Positions 1 to 5,078 of a stretch of 9,102 nucleotides of DNA are shown one piece after another. The notes beneath the pieces were generated by a model that was given only the letters and a program-made list of their open reading frames with translations, was not told the origin of the DNA and ran no database searches. Where the stretch lies: assembly GCA_023412175.1 (NCBI GenBank), contig JAEYOB010000761.1:1-9102 (forward strand). Direction: 5' to 3'. Within the stretch, counting starts at the first letter, position 1, and each line of letters begins with the position of its first letter. The translations under genes and the position numbers were made by a program. Source of the DNA: Pseudomonadota bacterium. GTDB taxonomy: Bacteria; Pseudomonadota; Alphaproteobacteria; Azospirillales; Azospirillaceae.

Positions 1-484
1 TCAGGACCATCTCCATCGCCTTGGACTTGCCGACGAAGCGGGTCAGGCGCTGGGTGCCGCCGGCGCCGGGGATGGTGCCGATGGTGATCTCCGGCTGGCC
101 GAACTTGGCGGTGTCGGCGGCCAGGATGAAGTCGGCCATCATCGCCATCTCGCAGCCGCCGCCCAGCGCGAAGCCGGCCACCGCGGCGATGGTGGGCTTG
201 CGGCACTGGGCGAGACGCTCCCACTTCGCGGTGATGAAGTTGGAGGTGTAGACGTCCATGTAGCCGAAGCCGGCCATCTCCTTGATGTCGGCGCCGGCGG
301 CGAAGGCCTTCTCCGACCCGGTCACCACGATGGCGCCGATGGCCGCGTCGGCCTCCAGCGCGTCGAGCGCCTGGCCCAGTTCGGTCACCAGCTGGTCGTT
401 CAGCGCGTTCAGCGCCTTCGGACGGTTCAGCGTGATCAGCCCGACGGGGCCGCGGGTTTCGACGAGGATCGTTTCGTACGCCAT
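1..484 (-). CDS. Enoyl-CoA hydratase (crotonase family), 3' end outside window
   Basis: This protein hydrates trans-2-enoyl-CoA to 3-hydroxyacyl-CoA in beta-oxidation and related CoA pathways in the cytoplasm. The start ATG (484-482) gives MAYETILVE, a typical crotonase N-terminus, and 161 codons are in the window out of a usual length of about 258. Visible family signatures are the LNRP segment (residues 19-22), the AAGADIKEM oxyanion-hole/CoA-binding segment (62-70), the ALGGGCE segment (106-112) and the [19 protein letters not shown] segment (129-147). Both catalytic glutamates of classical enoyl-CoA hydratases are present, E112 and E132, which supports true hydratase activity rather than an isomerase-only member. 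It is probably the last visible gene of the mutM operon, 41 nt downstream of the small exported protein. The substrate chain length cannot be told from the sequence. The C-terminus lies beyond the left edge. Confidence 0.95.
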   Translation of the reverse strand, partial: MAYETILVETRGPVGLITLNRPKALNALNDQLVTELGQALDALEADAAIGAIVVTGSEKAFAAGADIKEMAGFGYMDVYTSNFITAKWERLAQCRKPTIAAVAGFALGGGCEMAMMADFILAADTAKFGQPEITIGTIPGAGGTQRLTRFVGKSKAMEMVL

Positions 485-525
485 GGTTCCAACGTGCTCC
501 CGAGAGACTTTTATGGTTGTGGGGG

Positions 526-906
526 TTATCGCGGTGTCAGGACGAAGCGGACGGTCATGAGCCCGGCCTTCGCCCCGCCGCCGGGGAATTCGAGGCTCAG
601 CTCCTCGCCGTCGCGTTCGAAGCGGGTGTCGGCGACGCGCGTCCAGCCGAGCTGCGGCATGGTCTGCGCGTAGAAGCCCAGCACCGCCCTGCGCTCCACC
701 CGGCCCTGCATCACCGACTCGACGATGCGCCCGTTGGGCTTGTCGAACACCAGGGCGCCGTTCTCGGCGGTCCTGAGGCCCGGCATCGCCGGCACGTCGC
801 CCATGCCGGAGACGAAACGCGCGGCCTCCGCCGCCACGGCGACCGCGGGGGCGGAGAGGAGGAGGGCGGAGAGCACCGCCCGGGCGGTGAATGAGCGAGC
901 CGTCAT
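526..906 (-). CDS. Small exported protein of unknown function
   Basis: This is a 126-residue protein I do not recognise by name. The ATG at 906-904 gives [20 protein letters not shown], a positively charged start and a hydrophobic run ending in alanines (about 11-26). That is a Sec signal peptide with probable cleavage after residue 25 or 28. No lipobox cysteine follows, so a soluble periplasmic location is likely. The mature part of about 100 residues contains a VPAMPGL segment (38-44), DKPNGRIVE (55-63), an [11 protein letters not shown] segment (78-88) and a predicted beta-rich C-terminus ending RFVLTPR. From memory, the 'FYAxTxPQLGW' pattern recurs in short alphaproteobacterial hypothetical proteins, but I know of no assigned role. 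It starts 14 nt after the mutM stop with no clear ribosome-binding site, suggesting translational coupling to mutM. The coding call is supported by the signal peptide and operon fit. Confidence 0.85.
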   Translation of the reverse strand: MTARSFTARAVLSALLLSAPAVAVAAEAARFVSGMGDVPAMPGLRTAENGALVFDKPNGRIVESVMQGRVERRAVLGFYAQTMPQLGWTRVADTRFERDGEELSLEFPGGGAKAGLMTVRFVLTPR

Positions 907-920
907 GGTGGTCAGGTATA

Positions 921-1763
921 TCAGCGTTGGCGGTGCGAACAATAGAAAGTGGAACGGCCGGACTGCACGATGCGCTGGATGCCGCCGGTCTTGGCAAGAT
1001 TGCAGGTGCATCCCGGACAGGGCTCGCCCGCGCGGTCGTACACCGAGAACTGGTGCTGGAAATAGCCCAGCTCGCCCGACGCCTGCCGGTGGTCGCGCAA
1101 CGTCGAGCCGCCGGCCTCGATGGCCCGCGCCAGAACGTCGCGGATGCATTTGGCCAGCCGCTCGGCCTTGGCGCCGGTCACCGTCGCGGCCATCCGGGTC
1201 GGGCTGATGCCGGCGCAGAACAGCGCCTCCGACACATAGATGTTGCCGAGGCCCGCCACCACGCTCTGGTCGAGCAGCGCCGCCTTGATCGGGCTCATGC
1301 GGCCGGCCAGCCGCTCGGCCAGCACCGGGCCGGAGAATTCGTTGCCCAGCGGTTCCGGCCCCAGCGACCGCAGCATCGGGTGTTCGGCCAGCGCCGCCTC
1401 GTCGGTCAGGTCCATCATCCCGAACCGGCGGGCGTCGTTGAAGGTGACGACGGTGCCCTCGTCGGTCTCGAAGATGACGTGGTCGTGGGTGGCGGGCTCC
1501 GGCGCCGGGGCGGGGGAGATCACCATGCGGCCGGACATGCCCAGGTGCGCCAGCAGCACGGTGCCGTCGTCCAGGTGCACGAGGATGTACTTGGCGCGCC
1601 GCCGCACGGCGGCCACCCGGCGGCCGGTCAGCCGCTCGCAGAAGCGCGGCGGGAACGGGAAGCGCAGGTCCGGCCGCCGCTGCACCACGCGGGCGAGCAC
1701 GCGCCCCTCCAGGTGGGGGGCGAGGCCGCGGCAGACGGTTTCGACTTCGGGCAGCTCGGGCAT
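921..1763 (-). CDS. mutM: Formamidopyrimidine-DNA glycosylase (MutM/Fpg)
   Basis: This bifunctional glycosylase/AP lyase removes 8-oxoguanine and formamidopyrimidines in base excision repair. The start is the ATG at 1763-1761, because the enzyme must begin [10 protein letters not shown]: Pro2 becomes the N-terminal catalytic nucleophile and Glu3 is the general acid. Upstream in-frame starts would bury that proline. Length is 280 aa, close to the usual 270-290. Other family features are K58 (catalytic lysine, K57 without Met), HLGMSGRM (73-80), [11 protein letters not shown], and the [12 protein letters not shown] helix-two-turn-helix segment. The C-terminal DNA-binding finger is unusual: C249, C252 and C254 are followed by C275 in YCSHRQR, so the usual last cysteine is replaced by Arg278 with His277 beside it, while the DNA-contacting Arg (R270 in SGRSTFYC) remains. 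It lies divergent from ubiE and heads a likely three-gene operon. Confidence 0.97.
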   Translation of the reverse strand: MPELPEVETVCRGLAPHLEGRVLARVVQRRPDLRFPFPPRFCERLTGRRVAAVRRRAKYILVHLDDGTVLLAHLGMSGRMVISPAPAPEPATHDHVIFETDEGTVVTFNDARRFGMMDLTDEAALAEHPMLRSLGPEPLGNEFSGPVLAERLAGRMSPIKAALLDQSVVAGLGNIYVSEALFCAGISPTRMAATVTGAKAERLAKCIRDVLARAIEAGGSTLRDHRQASGELGYFQHQFSVYDRAGEPCPGCTCNLAKTGGIQRIVQSGRSTFYCSHRQR

Positions 1764-1838
1764 GGTCCATACGGTGGGGTATGCGGCGCAGCAAGACAAG
1801 CCCCTTCCTCTCACACCCCCGCTGGCGGAAGCCCAAGC

Positions 1839-1858
1839 GGCGCGCTATGTTGCGCGCC
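1839..1858 (+). repeat. Perfect GC hairpin abutting the ubiE start codon
   Basis: Arms GGCGCGC (1839-1845) and GCGCGCC (1852-1858) are exact reverse complements around a six-base loop TATGTT (1846-1851). The foot of the stem touches the ATG at 1859, and the loop contains an alternative in-frame ATG at 1847. In RNA the structure would occupy the ribosome-binding region of ubiE. In DNA it could be an operator, or TATGTT could be a -10 element, although I see no good -35 at the right distance. The base pairing is seen directly; the role is inference. Confidence 0.55.
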
Positions 1859-2647
1859 ATGAGCGAGACCTCCCCTCCCGACAAGCCAGCTTCCGGCCCC
1901 GCCCCTGATGGACAGGAAGGCCAGTGGTTCGGCTTCCGCCCCGTCGATCCCGACGCCAAGTCCGGCCTCGTGCGCGCCGTCTTCGACAGCGTGGCGGGCA
2001 AGTACGACCTGATGAACGACCTGATGTCGGGCGGCATCCACCGGCTGTGGAAGGACACGCTCATCGGCATGGTCGATCCGCAGCCGCACCAGACGCTGCT
2101 CGACGTGGCCGGCGGCACCGGCGACATCGCCTTCCGCTTCCTCAACCGCGGCGGCGGGCGCGTGGTGGTCTGCGACATCACCGAGGCGATGCTGCGGGTG
2201 GGGCGTGACCGCGCGGTGGACCGCGGGCTGCTGACCGGGCTGAACTGGGTGGTCGGCGACGCCATGAGGCTGCCGGTCGCCCCGCGCTCGGTGGACACCT
2301 ACACCATCGCCTTCGGCCTGCGGAACGTCACCCACATCGACGAGGCGATCGCCGAGGCGCGGCGCGTGCTGAAGCCCGGCGGCAAGCTGTTCATACTGGA
2401 GTTCAGCACGGTGGTCCTGCCGGTGCTGAAGGAGATCTACGACGTCTACTCATTCCAGGTGCTGCCCAAGCTGGGCCGGCTGGTGGCGGGCGACGCCGAC
2501 TCCTATCAATACCTTGTCGAGAGCATCCGCCGCTTCCCCGACCAGGCGGCGCTGGCGAAGCGCATGGAGGCGGCGGGCTTCGCGTCGGTGCGCGTGCGCA
2601 ACCTGTCCGGCGGCATCGCCGCCATCCATTCCGGCTGGCGGGTCTAG
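1859..2647 (+). CDS. ubiE: Ubiquinone/menaquinone C-methyltransferase (UbiE)
   Basis: This SAM-dependent methyltransferase adds the C-methyl group in ubiquinone synthesis (2-methoxy-6-polyprenyl-1,4-benzoquinol to the 5-methyl form). It is cytosolic and acts with membrane-bound Coq intermediates. Starting at ATG 1859 the protein is 262 aa, near the family's 250-260. Family signatures are VFDSVAGKYDLMNDLMSGG (41-59), SAM motif I LLDVAGGTGDIA (80-91), the acidic end of strand 2 at VVCDIT (103-108), GDAMRLP (133-139), AFGLRNV (151-157), LKPGGKLFILEFS (171-183) and the C-terminal SGGIAAIHSGWRV. Residues 1-22 are a low-complexity Pro/Ser lead. Earlier in-frame ATGs at 1781 and 1847 would add a basic stretch with no family match. 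No convincing Shine-Dalgarno sequence is visible and a GC hairpin abuts the start. ubiB follows after 3 nt, so the two are surely co-transcribed. Confidence 0.97.
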   Translation: MSETSPPDKPASGPAPDGQEGQWFGFRPVDPDAKSGLVRAVFDSVAGKYDLMNDLMSGGIHRLWKDTLIGMVDPQPHQTLLDVAGGTGDIAFRFLNRGGGRVVVCDITEAMLRVGRDRAVDRGLLTGLNWVVGDAMRLPVAPRSVDTYTIAFGLRNVTHIDEAIAEARRVLKPGGKLFILEFSTVVLPVLKEIYDVYSFQVLPKLGRLVAGDADSYQYLVESIRRFPDQAALAKRMEAAGFASVRVRNLSGGIAAIHSGWRV

Positions 2648-2650
2648 ACC

Positions 2651-4195
2651 TTGTTCCGGCTGTTCCGCAACCTGTTCCGGATGCTGGCGATCGCGCGCAT
2701 CCTGGCGCGCCACAACGCCCTGCCGGACGCCCTGCCCGACATCGCCCCCGGCTTCGCCTTCCTGTGGCGCATCGTCGCCAACAAGCGCGTCTCGGGGCGC
2801 GAGGGGCAGCGGCTGGCCGCCGCCCTGGCCGAGCTGGGTCCCACCTTCATCAAGCTGGGGCAGCTGCTGTCCACCCGCTCCGACGTGGTGGGCGAGCGGA
2901 TGGCGACCGATCTGGCCGAGTTGCAGGACAAGCTGCCGCCGTTCCCCGGCCATCAGGCGCGCGCCATCGTCGAGGCGGAGCTGGGCCGCCCCATCGGCGT
3001 GATGTTCCAGAGCTTCGAGGAGGTGCCGGTCGCCGCCGCGTCGATCGCGCAGGTACACTTCGCGGTCACCGCCGAGGGCGAGCCGGTGGCGGTCAAGGTG
3101 CTGCGCCCCGGCATCGAGCGGGCCTTCGAGCGCGACATCGAGCTGTTCTACCAGCTGGCCGAGTGGGCCCAGCGCGTCATGCCGAAGCTGAAGCGCCTCC
3201 GGCCCGTCGAGGTGGTGGACACCTTCGCCCGCACCTCGCGCCTGGAGATGGACCTGCGCATGGAGGCCGCCGCCGCCTCCGAACTGGCCGACAACTTCAA
3301 GGGCGACCCCACCTTCCTCATCCCAAAGGTGAACTGGGACCGCACGGCGCAGCGCGTGCTGACGCTCCAGCGCATCGTCGGGTTCAAGGTGGACGAGGTC
3401 GAGCGCATCATCGCCGCCGGATACGACCGCGACGAGATCCTGGCCAAGGCCTCGGCGTCCTTCTTCAATCAGGTGTTCCGCGACGGCTTCTTCCACGCCG
3501 ACCTGCACCCCGGCAACCTGTTCGTCGTCGAGGACGGCAACATCGCCGCCGTGGATTTCGGCATCATGGGCCGGCTCGACCGGGCGACGCGCACCTACCT
3601 CGCCGACATGCTCATCGGCTTCCTGACCGGCGACTACCGGCGGGTGGCGCTGGTGCATTTCCAGGCCGGCTACGTGCCGGCGCACCAGTCCATCGAACTG
3701 TTCACCCAGGCCTGCCGCGCCATCGGCGAGCCGTTGCAGGACAAGCCGCTGAACGAGATCTCGGTCGGCCGGCTGCTGGCCCAGCTGTTCGCGGTGACCG
3801 AGCAGTTCGACATGGAGACCCAGCCGCAGCTCCTGCTGCTGCAGAAGAGCATGCTGACCGCCGAGGGCGTGGGCCGCATCCTCAACCCCAAGATCAACAT
3901 GTGGGAGCTGGCGCGCCCGCTGATCGAGGAGTGGATGCGCGAGAACCGCGGGCCGGAGGCGCAGATCCTCGACGGCACCGAGGCGGCCGTCCGCACCATC
4001 CGGCGCCTGCCCATGCTGGTGCGCGACGCCGAGCGCGTGGCGGCGCAGATCGCCGACGCCGGCCTGCGCCTGCACCCGCAGACGATGCGCCATCTGGTCG
4101 ATTCCTGGACGGTCCGGCGCCGGTCCGACCGGATCGCCCTGTGGGCCATCGTGGCGCTTCTGGCGTTCCTGGCGGTGCAGCTGGTGCGCCTTTGA
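2651..4195 (+). CDS. ubiB: UbiB, atypical protein-kinase-like ATPase for ubiquinone synthesis
   Basis: UbiB (ABC1/ADCK/COQ8 family) is a membrane-attached ATPase needed for ubiquinone synthesis, thought to help extract or present lipid intermediates to the Coq enzymes. The 514-aa length fits the family. Signatures: KLGQLLSTR with the KxGQ motif (K68-Q71), the alanine-rich nucleotide loop AAASIAQVHFA (128-138) that replaces the normal kinase P-loop, the ATP-binding lysine in VAVKVLRPG (K149), the FHADLHPGNL catalytic loop (281-290) and the VDFGIMGRL metal-binding DFG (D302). A single clear membrane segment lies near the C-terminus (about 496-512). The TTG start at 2651 is preferred because it gives the usual basic, amphipathic N-terminus and a GGCGGG sequence lies about 8 nt upstream; ATG 2681 is the alternative. 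Three TGTTCCG copies (2652, 2661, 2673) encode the repeated Phe-Arg pairs. The upstream gap to ubiE is 3 nt. Confidence 0.96.
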   Translation: MFRLFRNLFRMLAIARILARHNALPDALPDIAPGFAFLWRIVANKRVSGREGQRLAAALAELGPTFIKLGQLLSTRSDVVGERMATDLAELQDKLPPFPGHQARAIVEAELGRPIGVMFQSFEEVPVAAASIAQVHFAVTAEGEPVAVKVLRPGIERAFERDIELFYQLAEWAQRVMPKLKRLRPVEVVDTFARTSRLEMDLRMEAAAASELADNFKGDPTFLIPKVNWDRTAQRVLTLQRIVGFKVDEVERIIAAGYDRDEILAKASASFFNQVFRDGFFHADLHPGNLFVVEDGNIAAVDFGIMGRLDRATRTYLADMLIGFLTGDYRRVALVHFQAGYVPAHQSIELFTQACRAIGEPLQDKPLNEISVGRLLAQLFAVTEQFDMETQPQLLLLQKSMLTAEGVGRILNPKINMWELARPLIEEWMRENRGPEAQILDGTEAAVRTIRRLPMLVRDAERVAAQIADAGLRLHPQTMRHLVDSWTVRRRSDRIALWAIVALLAFLAVQLVRL

Positions 4196-4201
4196 CATGA
4201 C

Positions 4202-4245
4202 CTGCGGCCCCGCACCCGCTTGACCGCGGGCACCGTGGGGCGCAG
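4202..4245 (+). terminator. Imperfect GC stem-loop just after ubiB
   Basis: Outer arms CTGCG (4202-4206) and CGCAG (4241-4245), then CCCC (4208-4211) and GGGG (4237-4240), pair with one bulged base. Inside them CCCGC (4215-4219) pairs with GCGGG (4226-4230). The structure begins 6 nt after the ubiB stop, where a transcription terminator or 3'-end stabiliser would be expected. There is no T-run behind it, so an intrinsic terminator of the classical type is not supported. Confidence 0.35.
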
Positions 4246-4256
4246 ACTCGGGAACG

Positions 4257-4275
4257 CAACGGCCTTTCAACGGCC
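4257..4275 (+). repeat. Direct repeat CAACGGCC with 11-bp period
   Basis: Two identical 8-bp copies, 4257-4264 and 4268-4275, are separated by TTT, giving an 11-bp period. A near copy, CAACGACC, lies at 4283-4290. They sit in the 106-bp gap between ubiB and the kinase-like gene, about 27 bp upstream of its start. One helical-turn spacing is what paired sites for a dimeric regulator would show, but eight GC-rich bases can repeat by chance. The repeat is seen directly; any role is inference. Confidence 0.4.
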
Positions 4276-4301
4276 GGCCCCGCAACGACCGAGGGGCGGC
4301 C

Positions 4302-4967
4302 ATGGCCCGCGACCTTCTCGACGTCCTGCTGTCCGCCAAGCGGGTGGACGACTATCAGGCCTCTCACACGCCGACGCGCACCCTGCCCGCCGTGGTGACG
4401 CTGGCCCGCGACCACGGCGCCGGCGGCGAGGCCATCGCCGCAATGGTGGCAGAGCGGCTGGGCGTGCGCACCTACGACAAGGAAATCCTCGACGCCATCG
4501 TCGCCGAGGCGACGTCCGACCCGCACCTGATGCGCCAGCTCGACGAAGCGCTGCCGGAACGGGCCGGCATGTTCCTCTACGCCAGCCTGATGGGCCTGGA
4601 CGACCCGCAGTCGGAGTACCAGCGGCTGCTGACCCGCGTGGTCAACGGCATCGCCTTCCAGGGCGGGGTGATCCTCGGCCGCGGCGCGCACCTGCTGCTG
4701 CGCGGCCGGCAGCGCTTCCGCGTGCGCATCGTCGGCTCCGAGGAGGTTTGCGCCAACCGGCTGGCCGGTGGCAGCGCGACGCCGCCGGCGACGCTGGACG
4801 AGGTGCGCCGGGTCAACGCCGCACGCGCCAAGTTCTTCGAGGAGACGTTCAAAGTCTCCAACCACGACCCGCTGCAATACGACCTGATCGTGAACACCGA
4901 CCGCCTCACCAACCCGGCCGAAGTCGCCGACCTCATCGTTCAGGCGTTCCGGGCGCACTGGCGATAG
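4302..4967 (+). CDS. Cytidylate kinase-like family protein
   Basis: This 221-aa cytoplasmic protein resembles the cytidylate kinase-like family, which are P-loop NMP-kinase relatives whose real substrates are mostly untested. The start ATG 4302 is preceded by GAGGGG (4291-4296), a good Shine-Dalgarno sequence at 5-nt spacing. Visible features: a glycine-rich nucleotide-loop equivalent TLARDHGAGGEAIA (33-46), which matches the family's (S/T)R-x-x-G-x-GG form and lacks the lysine of a standard Walker A; TYDKEIL (57-63); VILGRGAHLLL (123-133); an arginine-containing lid-like region (about 137-175); and HDPLQYDLIVNTDRL (188-202), resembling the family's C-terminal YDLVINT segment. Residues 1-28 are a variable lead. 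It is not the housekeeping cmk, which has a canonical P-loop. It sits where coaBC often follows ubiB in relatives. The family call is fairly safe; the substrate is unknown. Confidence 0.82.
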   Translation: MARDLLDVLLSAKRVDDYQASHTPTRTLPAVVTLARDHGAGGEAIAAMVAERLGVRTYDKEILDAIVAEATSDPHLMRQLDEALPERAGMFLYASLMGLDDPQSEYQRLLTRVVNGIAFQGGVILGRGAHLLLRGRQRFRVRIVGSEEVCANRLAGGSATPPATLDEVRRVNAARAKFFEETFKVSNHDPLQYDLIVNTDRLTNPAEVADLIVQAFRAHWR

Positions 4968-4986
4968 ACGCGCGGCGGCACCATCC

Positions 4987-5015
4987 TTCATTAGACTAAA
5001 GTTATATATTATAAT
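4987..5015 (+). promoter_or_regulatory. Candidate promoter of the diguanylate cyclase gene
   Basis: A sharp AT-rich island (about 4987-5020) interrupts the GC-rich sequence. It holds a perfect -10 consensus TATAAT (5010-5015) and, at 17-bp spacing, a weak -35 match TTCATT (4987-4992, 3 of 6). The -10 lies within a perfect 12-bp palindrome, ATATTATAATAT (5006-5017). Transcription would begin near 5022, which leaves a leader of about 57 nt before the preferred start at 5079. The motif is visible; use as a promoter is inference. Confidence 0.5.
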
Positions 5016-5022
5016 ATTGCTC

Positions 5023-5047
5023 GCCATATGCGTGTATGCAATATGGC
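5023..5047 (+). repeat. Inverted repeat at the predicted transcript start
   Basis: GCCATAT (5023-5029) and ATATGGC (5041-5047) are exact reverse complements with an 11-nt spacer. The stem extends by GC/GC (5030-5031 with 5038-5039) if one base is bulged. It lies directly after the candidate -10 and covers two in-frame ATGs (5028, 5043). It could be an operator near +1 or a 5' leader hairpin. Both readings suggest that translation starts further downstream at 5079. Confidence 0.5.
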
Positions 5048-5078
5048 CGAGAGAATTGGTCGGATCAGGGACAGCGCG

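Noticed and set aside
1764..1814. N-terminal extension of MutM by 17 residues
   Set aside because: MutM requires proline as the second residue for catalysis; the extension would destroy the active site.
1764..1858. Sigma-70 promoters for mutM and ubiE in the shared divergent gap
   Set aside because: Only 3-of-6 matches were found at sensible spacing, and the best candidate for mutM leaves no room for a leader. A promoter must exist here but cannot be located by eye.
907..2298. Apparent extension of the small exported protein into a 590-codon frame
   Set aside because: The in-frame region upstream of 906 overlaps mutM and ubiE in other frames. A clean signal peptide begins at ATG 906, so the short form is the gene.
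2450..4339. Minus-strand open frame of over 600 codons opposite ubiB
   Set aside because: The composition is His/Gln/Gly/Arg-rich with no motif, and it overlaps a certain gene completely. Codon shadow.
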